Assembly: GCF_020442045.1 (NCBI RefSeq) | Contig: NZ_JAGRLA010000104.1 | Location: 1 to 64,000, forward strand | Source: Bauldia sp. | GTDB taxonomy: Bacteria > Pseudomonadota > Alphaproteobacteria > Rhizobiales > Kaistiaceae | Direction of reading: 5' to 3' | DNA length: 64,000 nucleotides | Part shown: positions 26,267-34,550 of the stretch, piece by piece | How positions within the stretch are numbered: position 1 is the first letter of the stretch | Layout: each line of letters starts with the position of its first letter | Made by a program: the position numbers and the translations under genes | Notes under the pieces: model-generated | What the model saw: only the letters and a program-made list of their open reading frames with translations | Database searches by the model: none | What the model was told of the DNA's origin: nothing

Positions 26267-27277
26267 ATGCGAGCCGTTGTCTGCACCGAACCCGGAACGC
26301 TCGAACGTATCGAAGTCCCGCCGCCCGATCCCGTCCCGGGCATGGTCGCGGTGGACATCAAGGCGATCGGGATCTGCGGCACCGACTTCCATATCTTCAA
26401 GGGCCTGCATCCGTTCCTCGAATATCCGCGGATCATGGGGCACGAGCTTTCCGGCGTGGTCGCCGAGGGCGCGCGCGGCGACGCGCTGAAGCCCGGGACG
26501 CCCGTCGTCATCAATCCCTACTTCTCCTGCGGCACCTGCATTGCCTGCCGCAAGGGCAAGACCAATTGCTGTGCAACACTGAAAGTGCTCGGCGTCCATA
26601 TCGATGGCGGAATGTGCGAACGAATCCTGGTGCCGGAGGAGAATCTCTACCCCGCCGGCGATCTCAACCTGCGCGACGCGGCGATGATCGAGTTCCTCGC
26701 GATCGGTGCCCACGCGGTCCGCCGCTCGGACCTCGAGCCCGGCGCCCGCGTCCTCGTCGTCGGCGCCGGGCCGATCGGCCTCGGCACCGCCGCCTTCGCC
26801 AGGCTTGCCGGCGGCGAGGTGACGGTGATGGACGTGTCGTCCCGGCGGCTCGCCGCGGTCCGCGACACCCTCGGTTTCGGCCAGACGATCGAGGCGGGCG
26901 AGTCGGCGCTCGCCGAGGTCGACCGGCTGACCGGCGGGGACCGCTACGACCTGGTGTTCGACGCCACCGGCAACGCCCGGGCGATGGAGCGCTCCTTCGA
27001 CTTCATCGCCAGCGGCGGAGGCATCGTCATGGTCGGTGTCCTCAAGGCGTCGATCACCTTCGACGATCCGGAATTCCACCGACGCGAGCTGACCATCCGC
27101 GCCACCCGCAACGCCACCAGGCAGGATTTCGAGACCGTGATGAGCGCGGTGGCGGGCAGCCATATCCCGATGGACGCCATCAACACCCACCGCGACCACC
27201 TCGACGCGCTGCCGGACGCGATGCCGGCCTGGCTCGCCTCCGACGACCCGCCGATCAAGGCGATCGTGACGCTGTAA
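26267..27277 (+). CDS. Zinc-dependent dehydrogenase, L-galactonate 5-dehydrogenase (LgoD)-like
   Basis: A 336-residue medium-chain zinc dehydrogenase. The catalytic zinc site is Cys37 (GICGTD), His59-Glu60 (MGHELSG). The structural zinc cysteines are in SCGTCIACRKGKTNCC and the NAD site is VVGAGPIGLG. The VLGVHIDGGMCE, IGAHAVRRSDLEPG and DPEFHRRELTIRATRNAT segments closely resemble what I recall of E. coli LgoD, which oxidises L-galactonate to D-tagaturonate. That specificity is inferred from similarity and from the tagaturonate-reductase-like gene next door. An AGGGAAGAAGAGA purine stretch precedes the ATG. Confidence 0.85.
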   Translation: MRAVVCTEPGTLERIEVPPPDPVPGMVAVDIKAIGICGTDFHIFKGLHPFLEYPRIMGHELSGVVAEGARGDALKPGTPVVINPYFSCGTCIACRKGKTNCCATLKVLGVHIDGGMCERILVPEENLYPAGDLNLRDAAMIEFLAIGAHAVRRSDLEPGARVLVVGAGPIGLGTAAFARLAGGEVTVMDVSSRRLAAVRDTLGFGQTIEAGESALAEVDRLTGGDRYDLVFDATGNARAMERSFDFIASGGGIVMVGVLKASITFDDPEFHRRELTIRATRNATRQDFETVMSAVAGSHIPMDAINTHRDHLDALPDAMPAWLASDDPPIKAIVTL

Positions 27278-27317
27278 GCAATGACGTCTTTTAGCTCCGG
27301 CTCTCCGCATTTCGTTA

Positions 27318-27486
27318 CCTCCCCCCATGTGCGGGAGGTCGGGTTTCCCCGATTTGCTCCTTGCATATCGGCGCCGGAGATCCGGGAGAGCGGTACGCCA
27401 CCGGACCGGCGCACATCCCTCCCTAGCTTCGCTGGCGCCCGGCTCCGCCGACCGAAGCGTCGCTGTCTCCCCCACGAGGGGGGAGA
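27318..27486. repeat. Intergenic palindromic repeat element, copy B
   Basis: The 263-bp gap between the two oxidoreductase genes starts with the hairpin CCTCCCCC...CGGGAGG (27318-27338). Next comes TTTCCCCGATTTGC (27344-27357), identical to copy A near 1685, and AGATCCGGGAGAG (27378-27390), similar to the right side of copy A. It ends in a second hairpin TCTCCCCC-ACGAG-GGGGGAGA (27466-27486). The whole looks like a non-coding mosaic repeat. Confidence 0.6.
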
Positions 27487-27540
27487 GGAAGCCTCCGCGC
27501 GGGTTCGGCGTGCGATCTCCTCGGAATGCGGGAGCACCGA

Positions 27541-28653
27541 ATGAAGACCCCGATCATCCAGTTCGGCACCAGCCGCTTCCTGCAGGCGCATGCCGATCTT
27601 TTCATCTCCGACGCAATGCGGGAGGGGCAGGGCCTCGGGCCGGTGACGGTGGTCCAGACCACCGGCTCGGCCGACCGCGCCGGCCGGCTTGCGGCTTTCG
27701 ACGGCAGGCCGCTGCCGATCGTCGTCCGCGGGCTGGAAAAGGGCGTGCCGGTCGAGCGGACCGAATACACCACCTGCCTGGTGCGCGGCCTTTCCGCTGC
27801 CGGCGCCTGGGCCGAGGTCGAGCGGGTCTTCATCGAGGCCGACCAGGTGATCTCGAATACCGGCGACAGCGGCTACCAGATGCCGCCCGGCGAGATCCTC
27901 GGCGATGACATCCCGGTCTCCTTCCCGGCGAAGCTGACGCGGCTGCTGGCGGCGCGCTGGCGGGCCGACGGCGGGCCGCTCACCCTCTTCCCGACCGAGC
28001 TGGTGACCGACAACGGCACGGTGCTTGCCGGCCTCTGCGAGGGGGTCGCGCGGCGGTCGGGCCTGCCGGATACCTTCGTCGACTGGATGCGCGGCGACTG
28101 CGTCTGGGCGAACAGCCTCGTCGACCGCATCGTCTCCGACGCGCTGGAGCCGGCCGGCGCGGTGACCGAGCCCTACGCGCTCTGGGCGATCGAGACGCAG
28201 GATGGCCTCCATATCCCGCTCACCCATCCCGCCATCAAGCCGGTCGACGACCTGACCGTCACCGCGCGGCTGAAGCTCTTTATCCTCAATCTCGGCCACT
28301 CCTGCCTCGCCGAGCGCTGGCTCGCCGACCGGCGGCCGGCGGAGGAGAATGTCCGCGCCATGCTTTCCGATCCGGCGATCCGCGCCTGGCTCGACACCAT
28401 CTACGATACCGAGATCCTGCCGGTCTTCGCCGCCGCCGGCATCGCGGAAGCGCCGGACTATCGCGCCGGGGTGATGCAGCGCTTCCTCAATCCCTTCCTC
28501 GACCACAGGATGGCCGATATCGCCATGAACCACGCGGCCAAGAAGGCGCGGCGGATCGGCGGGCTCCTCGACATGGCGAACGAATCGGCGCCCGGTCATC
28601 CGGCGCCGACCCTGATCGCCATCCGCGATTCGGGGCTGGAAGGCTTCCGCTAG
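27541..28653 (+). CDS. Mannitol dehydrogenase family oxidoreductase (tagaturonate/fructuronate reductase-like)
   Basis: A 370-residue polyol/uronate dehydrogenase. The N-terminal IQFGTSRFLQAHADLFISDA is the Rossmann entry typical of UxaB/UxuB/MtlD proteins. VISNTGDSGY, LFPTELVTDNG and the C-terminal domain with LKLFILNLGHSCLAE and RFLNPFLDHRMADIAMNHA follow; Lys-rich KKARRIG completes it. It is shorter than E. coli UxaB (about 480). Next to the LgoD-like enzyme, reduction of tagaturonate to altronate is a reasonable guess, not established. The ATG has GGGAG eight bases upstream. Confidence 0.85.
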   Translation: MKTPIIQFGTSRFLQAHADLFISDAMREGQGLGPVTVVQTTGSADRAGRLAAFDGRPLPIVVRGLEKGVPVERTEYTTCLVRGLSAAGAWAEVERVFIEADQVISNTGDSGYQMPPGEILGDDIPVSFPAKLTRLLAARWRADGGPLTLFPTELVTDNGTVLAGLCEGVARRSGLPDTFVDWMRGDCVWANSLVDRIVSDALEPAGAVTEPYALWAIETQDGLHIPLTHPAIKPVDDLTVTARLKLFILNLGHSCLAERWLADRRPAEENVRAMLSDPAIRAWLDTIYDTEILPVFAAAGIAEAPDYRAGVMQRFLNPFLDHRMADIAMNHAAKKARRIGGLLDMANESAPGHPAPTLIAIRDSGLEGFR

Positions 28654-28768
28654 GAATGGCCGGGCTTGGGACGCCGGGTCCGGCCAGCGACATTGCCGCT
28701 CCCCGCCGAGACTCGGGAGGGAATCGGGCATATGCTCGGGCCACATCGGCAATCCCGGAGGTCGAACG

Positions 28769-29350
28769 ATGCGGATGCGGCTTGAGGCGTTGGGCGTCGC
28801 GGCGGTTCTGTCCGCCGTCTCGATAGGCTCCGCGGCGGCGGCCTCGGACAGCGACCTCGCCCTCTTCGGCCGGGATCCGGGCAACGACCGGGTCTTCGCC
28901 TGCTACACCCGGCATTATGACGCGGTCCACCTTGCCGGGCATCCCAAGCAGAACGTCACCGACATGACGCTTTTCGTCGCCAGCTATATCGAGCCCGATG
29001 CCGGCCGCCAGTATGTCCTCTCGATGGGCGTCCAGTTCCGGACGGCCAAGACCCAGTTCCAGGTCTCGGGTGCCTGCGGCGTGCCGGCCGACGGCAGCGC
29101 GGCCCTGGGCTGCGGTATCGAATGCGACGGCGGCCACATCGGCATCCGGATCAAGAATGCCGAATCGATCCTCGTCGACATCCCCTACGGTGCCCGCACC
29201 TGGGATCCGGCATCGGAGGAGGAGCCGCCCGAGGACGCGCGCTTTGGTCTCGACGACAAGCTGTTCCGGCTCGACCGGACGGCGCTTCCGGACTGCGCAC
29301 CGCTGATCTGGGACGATGCGGACCGGGCGACGGTGCTCGGCGGGAGCTGA
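28769..29350 (+). CDS. Exported cysteine-containing protein of unknown function
   Basis: A 193-residue protein with a clear Sec signal peptide (about residues 1-25, LGVAAVLSAVSIGSAAAAS). The mature part has five cysteines (FACYT, SGACG, LGCGIECDGG, PDCAP) that may form disulfides in the periplasm. A recognisable block is RHYDAVHLAGHPKQNVTDMT followed by beta-strand-like segments, but I do not know a family function. A CGGAGG Shine-Dalgarno is present. The Tat-exported DsrE-like gene begins 9 bp after the stop, so the two are probably one operon. Confidence 0.75.
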   Translation: MRMRLEALGVAAVLSAVSIGSAAAASDSDLALFGRDPGNDRVFACYTRHYDAVHLAGHPKQNVTDMTLFVASYIEPDAGRQYVLSMGVQFRTAKTQFQVSGACGVPADGSAALGCGIECDGGHIGIRIKNAESILVDIPYGARTWDPASEEEPPEDARFGLDDKLFRLDRTALPDCAPLIWDDADRATVLGGS

Positions 29351-29359
29351 GGAACGGCG

Positions 29360-29812
29360 ATGCTGCCAAGCCGCAGAGCGATCTTCTCCCGCCTGGCGGC
29401 ACTGGCCGGCGGCGCGGCGCTGTGGCGGAGCCCGGCGGAAGCGGCGGAAGCCGAGCCGGGTGTGCCGAAGGTCGCCTATCACCTCTGCGATCTCGACAAG
29501 GTCGCCTTCGTCATCGGCAATATCGAAAACCACATCGCCGGCATGGGCGGCCCCGACAAGGTGACGATCGTCCTGGTGGTCCACGGACCGGCGCTGGCGC
29601 TCTTCCGGATGAACAAGGCCAATCCCGACATTGCCCGTCGCGTCGCCGGAATCGCGGCGGCCGGCGTCGGGCTCGCTGCCTGCGGCAACACGCTTGCCGC
29701 GCAGGACATCGACCTCGGCGACCTGCTGCCGGGCTTCGTCCGCGTCGACGAGGGCGGCGTGACCCGCCTCGCCCGGCTCCAGGCCGAGGGCTACGCCTAC
29801 CTCAGGCCCTGA
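29360..29812 (+). CDS. Exported DsrE/DsrF-like family protein
   Basis: A 150-residue DsrE-like fold protein. The N-terminus PSRRAIFSRLAALAGGAALW has a twin-arginine-like signal with a cleavage region around AEAAEAE, so export is likely by Tat. The core shows VAYHLCDLDKVAFVIGNIENHI, KVTIVLVVHGPALALF and LAACGNTLA, the pattern of periplasmic DsrE-like proteins linked to sulfur or redox chemistry. The exact role is unknown. It sits behind an exported Cys-containing protein and converges on the E2 gene with 31 bp between stops. Confidence 0.8.
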   Translation: MLPSRRAIFSRLAALAGGAALWRSPAEAAEAEPGVPKVAYHLCDLDKVAFVIGNIENHIAGMGGPDKVTIVLVVHGPALALFRMNKANPDIARRVAGIAAAGVGLAACGNTLAAQDIDLGDLLPGFVRVDEGGVTRLARLQAEGYAYLRP

Positions 29813-29843
29813 TCCTCGGAGCCATGGCCGGAAAAGCGCCGGC

Positions 29844-30953
29844 CTAGCTGGCGCCGGTGATCACCTTGTTGACCTCGCCGGCCTTTTCCATGTGGACGAT
29901 ATGGCCGGCGCCGGGGATGACCGTGACGGTCACGTTGTCGGGAAGGCCCTCGGCATGGCTTGCCGGGAGCACGCGGTCCGCCTCGCCCCACACGACATGG
30001 ACCGGGACGCCAATTCCGCCGAGCCGGTCGCGGAGCGATACGCGCTGCGTATTCTCGTCGAAATTCGCCGCCGCGATCGCCTGCAGGGCGGCGAGGGCGC
30101 CGTCGAGCCGCTTGAACTTCAACACGTCCTCGACCATGTCGGCGGTGACGAGGTCCGGATCGGCGACCAGCATCTCGAGATAGGGACGGAGCTTGCGGGC
30201 ACGGCTTTCCTTGATGAAGCCGGCGATGAAGTCGCCGGATATCTCGGGCCCCAGCCCGGCCGGGGCAACCAGCGTCAGGCCGGAGACGCGGTCGGGCGCC
30301 TCGAGGGCGATCGTCGCGGCGATCGCGGCACCCAGCGAATGGCCGACCAGATGGGCGGTGTCGAGCCCTTCGGCATCCATATAGGCGAGGACCGCCCGGG
30401 CGAGCACCTCGACGCTGCCGTCGCCCACCTCCTTCCCCGAGCCGCCATGGCCGGGAAGGTCGATGGCATGGACCGGACGCTCCTCGGCGAGCGGTGCCTG
30501 GTTCAGCATCCAGGTCGAGAGATCCGCGCCGAAGCCATGGATGAAGACGATCGGCTCGCCGGATTCGGAGCCCGCCTTGAGACGGCGGATGCGACGGCCG
30601 CCGGCCTCGACTGTCTCCGGCACCGGCCCGCCCGCTTCGCCGCTTTCCTCGGGGGTGAAGTTTTCGAGGAAGGCATTGACGAAATCGTCGACCGCCTCGT
30701 CGGTGACGTCGGGACCGGCGACGACCCCGAGCAACGCGCCGACCGGGACCGTATCCCCGTCATCCACGACGCGGCGGCGCAGGACGCCGGCGACCGGACT
30801 CTCGAAGACGTTGGCGATCTTGGTCGTCTCGATGTCCATGATCTCCTGGCCGAGCTCGATCGCCGCGCCGACATCGACCGTCCAGCGGGCGAGCATGCCC
30901 TCCTCCATGGCAAGTCCCCATTTCGGCATGGTGATCGGCTGGATGTCGGCCAT
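29844..30953 (-). CDS. acoC: Acetoin dehydrogenase E2-like protein: lipoyl domain plus alpha/beta hydrolase
   Basis: A 369-residue protein combining an N-terminal lipoyl domain (TMPKWGLAMEEGMLARW, lipoyl Lys45 in DIETTKIANVFES) with an alpha/beta-hydrolase domain (VGHSLGAA nucleophile Ser206, His351 in GAGHIVHMEK). This is the architecture of AcoC from acetoin dehydrogenase complexes, not the usual E2 acyltransferase catalytic domain with HxxxDG. The ATG follows GAGGAGGACATC; a longer in-frame start exists upstream but overlaps the E1beta stop. Third gene of an E1alpha-E1beta-E2 operon; no E3 gene is adjacent. Confidence 0.88.
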   Translation of the reverse strand: MADIQPITMPKWGLAMEEGMLARWTVDVGAAIELGQEIMDIETTKIANVFESPVAGVLRRRVVDDGDTVPVGALLGVVAGPDVTDEAVDDFVNAFLENFTPEESGEAGGPVPETVEAGGRRIRRLKAGSESGEPIVFIHGFGADLSTWMLNQAPLAEERPVHAIDLPGHGGSGKEVGDGSVEVLARAVLAYMDAEGLDTAHLVGHSLGAAIAATIALEAPDRVSGLTLVAPAGLGPEISGDFIAGFIKESRARKLRPYLEMLVADPDLVTADMVEDVLKFKRLDGALAALQAIAAANFDENTQRVSLRDRLGGIGVPVHVVWGEADRVLPASHAEGLPDNVTVTVIPGAGHIVHMEKAGEVNKVITGAS

Positions 30954-31045
30954 GATGTCCTCCTCACTCCTGGATGCTGGCTTGTCGGTGCTGTCCTCCT
31001 CGTCCCACCAGTTGGGGATTCGCTGCGGACGCCGGCCCTCGTCGG

Positions 31046-32074
31046 TCATTCAGCCGCCACCTTGCGGTCGTGTTCGACAACCGCGCGGACCGCTTCCTCG
31101 ATCCTGGCGACGCCCGGGATGTAGATATCCTCGAGCACCGGCGAGAAGGGAACCGGCGCATGCGGCGCGGTAACCAGCTTGATCGGCGCCTTCAGCGAGT
31201 CGAAGGCGCGCTCGGCGACGAGGCCGGCAATGTCGCCCGCCATGCCGCACCGCGGATGCGCCTCGTCGACGACGACGAGCCGCCCGGTCTCCTCGACCGT
31301 TTCGAGGATCGTCTCGGTGTCGAGCGGCGAAGTTGTCCGCGGATCGACGACCGTGCAGGTGATGCCGTGCTTGGCGAGCGAGTCCGCCGCCTGGTTGGCA
31401 AAGTTCACCATACGGCCGAAGGCGACGATGGTGACGTCGTCGCCCTCGCGGGTGACGTTCGCCTCGCCGAAGGGGATGGCATAGGGCTCGTCCGGAACCT
31501 CCATCTCCTCGTCGTACATCGCCTTGTGCTCGAAGAAGATCACCGGGTCGTCGTCGCGGATCGCCTGGGTCAGCAGGCCCTTGGCCTCGTAGGCGTTGGA
31601 CGGCAGCGCGACCTTCAGCCCGGGGATATGGGTGAAGACCGGATAGAGGCATTGCGAATGCTGCGAGGCGGCGCGGAAGCCGGCGCCGTACATGGTGCGG
31701 ATGACGAGGGGGGTGACCGCCTTGCCGCCGAACATGTAGCGGAACTTCGCCGCCTGGTTGAAGATCTGGTCGAAGCAGACCCCCATGAAGTCGACGAACA
31801 TCAGCTCGACCACCGGCCTGAGGCCGGTCAGCGCGGCGCCGGCGGCGGCGCCGACGAAGGAGATTTCGGCGAGATGGGTATCGAGGACGCGATCACCGCC
31901 GAATTGCGGGCGCAGCCCCTTGGTGACGCCCATCGGGCCGCCCCAGGCATCCTGGTCGCCCGCGGCTCCGGTGCCGCCGGCGATGTCCTCGCCCATGATG
32001 ATGACCCGCTCGTCGCGCTCCATCTCCTGGCGGAGCGCTTCGTTGATCGCCTGGCGATAGCTCTTCTTCGACAT
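31046..32074 (-). CDS. acoB: 2-oxo acid/acetoin dehydrogenase E1 beta subunit
   Basis: Pairs with the E1alpha product to decarboxylate a 2-oxo acid or cleave acetoin with thiamine diphosphate. The 342-residue transketolase-type protein starts with SYRQAINEALRQEMERD and shows IIMGEDIAGGTG, LRPVVELMFVDF, and the C-terminal VVDPRTTSPLDTETIL and VVVDEAHPRCGMAGDIA motifs. The gene is 13 bp downstream of E1alpha. Acetoin is the favoured substrate because the E2 partner has the AcoC architecture, but this is inferred. Confidence 0.92.
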   Translation of the reverse strand: MSKKSYRQAINEALRQEMERDERVIIMGEDIAGGTGAAGDQDAWGGPMGVTKGLRPQFGGDRVLDTHLAEISFVGAAAGAALTGLRPVVELMFVDFMGVCFDQIFNQAAKFRYMFGGKAVTPLVIRTMYGAGFRAASQHSQCLYPVFTHIPGLKVALPSNAYEAKGLLTQAIRDDDPVIFFEHKAMYDEEMEVPDEPYAIPFGEANVTREGDDVTIVAFGRMVNFANQAADSLAKHGITCTVVDPRTTSPLDTETILETVEETGRLVVVDEAHPRCGMAGDIAGLVAERAFDSLKAPIKLVTAPHAPVPFSPVLEDIYIPGVARIEEAVRAVVEHDRKVAAE

Positions 32075-32087
32075 GGTCGCGCTCCCC

Positions 32088-33062
32088 TCAATACGTCACG
32101 TAGATGTCGGTCATCAGGTCGGCCTCGGTCGGCATCGGCGCGGCCTTGGCCGCCGCGAGGCAATCCCTGATCTCGGCGGAGATTTCCCTGTCCGCCGCGT
32201 CGAGCTCTTCGGCGCTGAGCAGCGAAGCCTCGATCACCCGCTGCCGGAAAAGCTCGATCGGATCGTTCTTGCGCGCCGCCTCGACCTCCTCGGGCAGGCG
32301 ATAGGTGCCGGCATCGCCCTCGAAGTGGCCGTAGAAGCGGTTGAGCCTGACATGGAGCAGCGACGGTCCCTCGCCTCGCCGCGCCCGCTCGATCGCCTCG
32401 CCGGCCGCTTCGTAGACACCGAAGAAATCCGCCCCGTCGACCTCACGGGAGGGAATGCCGAAGCCGGTGCCGCGGCCGGTCTGGCTGCCGCCGACCGACC
32501 AGCTCGACGCCGTCGATTCGGCATAACCGTTATCCTCGGCGACGAAGACCACCGGCAGGTCCCAGATCTTGGCGAGATTGTAGCTCTCCAGAACCGCGCC
32601 CTGGTTGGAGGCACCATCGCCGTAGAAGCAGACCGCGACGCCGCCGGTCTTCAGCGTCTTGGCGGTCAGCGCCGCGCCGCAGACCAGCGGCGCGCCGGCG
32701 CCGACGATGCCGTTCGCACCGAGCATGCCCTTCGACAGGTCGGCGATATGCATCGAGCCGCCCTTGCCGCCGCATAATCCGTCCTTGCGGCCGAAGATCT
32801 CATGCATCATCGGCCCGACCTCGACACCCTTGGCGATGCAGTGTCCGTGGCCGCGATGGGTCGAGGCGATGGCGTCGCGCTCGTCGAGATGCATGCAGAC
32901 GCCGACGCCGGACGCCTCCTCGCCCGCATAAAGATGCACGAAACCCGGTATTGCACCCGCGGAGAATTCGGCGTGGACCGCATCCTCGAATTCCCGGATG
33001 GTCCGCATCCGGCGGTATACCGCGCCCAATTCCTCGCGCGACAGCTGCAGGCCGCTCGCCAT
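32088..33062 (-). CDS. acoA: 2-oxo acid/acetoin dehydrogenase E1 alpha subunit
   Basis: The 324-residue thiamine-diphosphate subunit of the complex. It has the E1alpha N-terminal MRTIREFEDAVHAEF, HLYAGEEASGVGV, RGHGHCIAKG, GKGGSMHIADL, and the ThDP/Mg motif YGDGASNQGAVLESYNLA with DNGYAES. GGGAGGA lies seven bases before the ATG. An in-frame open stretch upstream crosses into the next gene's region and is not coding. First gene of the acoABC-like operon. Confidence 0.93.
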   Translation of the reverse strand: MASGLQLSREELGAVYRRMRTIREFEDAVHAEFSAGAIPGFVHLYAGEEASGVGVCMHLDERDAIASTHRGHGHCIAKGVEVGPMMHEIFGRKDGLCGGKGGSMHIADLSKGMLGANGIVGAGAPLVCGAALTAKTLKTGGVAVCFYGDGASNQGAVLESYNLAKIWDLPVVFVAEDNGYAESTASSWSVGGSQTGRGTGFGIPSREVDGADFFGVYEAAGEAIERARRGEGPSLLHVRLNRFYGHFEGDAGTYRLPEEVEAARKNDPIELFRQRVIEASLLSAEELDAADREISAEIRDCLAAAKAAPMPTEADLMTDIYVTY

Positions 33063-33103
33063 TGCCAATCCTCCCGGTTTCAATCGTCTTGTCGTTGCAC
33101 CCG

Positions 33104-33131
33104 ATGATATGCGCTTGCCGGGCGCTGGCAA
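33104..33131 (-). promoter_or_regulatory. Candidate promoter of the acoABC-like operon
   Basis: On the minus strand TTGCCA (33131-33126) and TATCAT (33109-33104) are 16 bp apart, and the predicted start lies about 35 bp ahead of the E1alpha ATG. Moderate match only. Confidence 0.35.
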
Positions 33132-33175
33132 GTCCGCGTCCTGCCTTTTGCGGATGGCTACCGCAAGAAAGCCGG

Positions 33176-33667
33176 TCAGCCGCCGAGCCCGAAGAAGCTG
33201 CGGATCCTGCGCGCCAGCTCGCCGCCTGAAAACCGGCCGCCCGCGCCATAGGCGAGATCGAGCTCGGACTGGCGGCGCTTCAGCATCGCCGCGAAGCGAT
33301 CGACCAGCACCGGAGAGGTGGCAAGGATCGGTTCGAGCGCCGACTTGGTGATCTCGAGTGCCGTGACCTCGGTCGAGGCGGTGACATTGGCGCTGCGCCT
33401 CGCGCCGGTCATCAGCGACATCTCGCCGACGACGGTGCCGGCCCCGCCCGTCGCGATGTGCTTGCCGGTCTGGCGGTCGCCGGTGTCGATCGTGACCTCG
33501 CCGCTGACGACAATGAACAGCGAGCCGCCGACATCGTCCTCCCGAATCAGCCTGTCGCCGCTCGCGAAACGACGCTGTCTGGCCCGCTCGGCGAGCGAAT
33601 CGAGCTCGGCCGGCGACAATGCGTCGGCGAAAAAGGAATCCGTGGCGAGAACGTCGCGGGCCTGCAT
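33176..33667 (-). CDS. Single-domain cyclic-nucleotide-binding (CNB/CRP-like) protein, copy 1
   Basis: A 163-residue protein made almost entirely of one CNB domain: FASGDRLIREDDVGGSLFIVVSGEVTI, then GAGTVVGEMSLMTGARRSANVTA, the phosphate-binding cassette region. There is no C-terminal helix-turn-helix, so it is not a CRP transcription factor. A related protein lies 900 bp away on the other side of the pyrophosphatase gene. Whether it binds cAMP, cGMP or another ligand is unknown. It lies upstream of the acetoin-type operon on the same strand. Confidence 0.85.
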   Translation of the reverse strand: MQARDVLATDSFFADALSPAELDSLAERARQRRFASGDRLIREDDVGGSLFIVVSGEVTIDTGDRQTGKHIATGGAGTVVGEMSLMTGARRSANVTASTEVTALEITKSALEPILATSPVLVDRFAAMLKRRQSELDLAYGAGGRFSGGELARRIRSFFGLGG

Positions 33668-33835
33668 TCTGGGGCGCTCCTCCGGGTCGGCGGACTTTCC
33701 ACGTCGCCGAACCGGGGGTCAAGCCTTCGAAAAGGTTGGCATGGCGTCCACTATGTGTCTCTAAGAGGGGAGCCGATGCCGGCGCGTCGTGTCGCCGGCC
33801 GGCAGACCCGAACCACTGCTTGAGGAGCGACATCC

Positions 33836-34375
33836 GTGCGGATCGACGCCATACCCATCGGCAACAAGCCGCCCGAGGACGTCAACGTGATCATCGAGGT
33901 TCCGGTTGGCGGCGAGCCGATCAAATACGAACTCGACAAGTCGTCGGGGGCGATGTTCGTCGACCGGTTCCTCTATACGCCGATGCGCTATCCGGGGAAT
34001 TATGGCTTCGTCCCCCATACCCTTTCGGACGACGGCGACCCGATCGATGTCGTGGTCACCAACACGCGGGCCATCATGCCTGGCGCGGTGATGAATGTCC
34101 GTCCGATCGGCGTGCTTCTGATGTCCGACGAATCGGGAAGCGACGAGAAGATCATCGCCGTTCCGACCACCCGGCTCACCATGCGCTACCACTCGATCCA
34201 GACGGTTTCGCAGCTGCCGCAGATCACCCTCGCCCAGGTCCAGCATTTCTTCGAGCACTACAAGGACCTCGAGCCCGACAAATGGGTCAAGGTCCTGCGC
34301 TGGGGCGACGCCGACGAGGCGAAGGCGCTGATCACGGAGGCGATGGAGCGGGCGAAGGAGGCCGGGTCCGGCTGA
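33836..34375 (+). CDS. ppa: Inorganic pyrophosphatase
   Basis: Cytosolic Family I pyrophosphatase that hydrolyses PPi and drives biosynthesis. The 179-residue protein has the signatures [37 protein letters not shown], and the metal-binding DGDPIDVVV with its aspartates, then [10 protein letters not shown]. The start is GTG with GAGGAG upstream. It stands alone on the plus strand between two minus-strand CNB-protein genes. Confidence 0.96.
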   Translation: MRIDAIPIGNKPPEDVNVIIEVPVGGEPIKYELDKSSGAMFVDRFLYTPMRYPGNYGFVPHTLSDDGDPIDVVVTNTRAIMPGAVMNVRPIGVLLMSDESGSDEKIIAVPTTRLTMRYHSIQTVSQLPQITLAQVQHFFEHYKDLEPDKWVKVLRWGDADEAKALITEAMERAKEAGSG

Positions 34376-34550
34376 CGGGCGGCGAACCGCGCCGGAACCG
34401 CAAGAGCCCGCTGGCGCCCGCCGCGCCGGCGGGTCGGTCCGGCGTCGTGCAACGCCCGGATTTGCGCCGGCAAGGGGCTCGTCCTCCACCACGATTTCTT
34501 CGTGACCTGCGAGCGGGATCGGGAGTGGACGGCCCTGCCGCCTGGACTTG

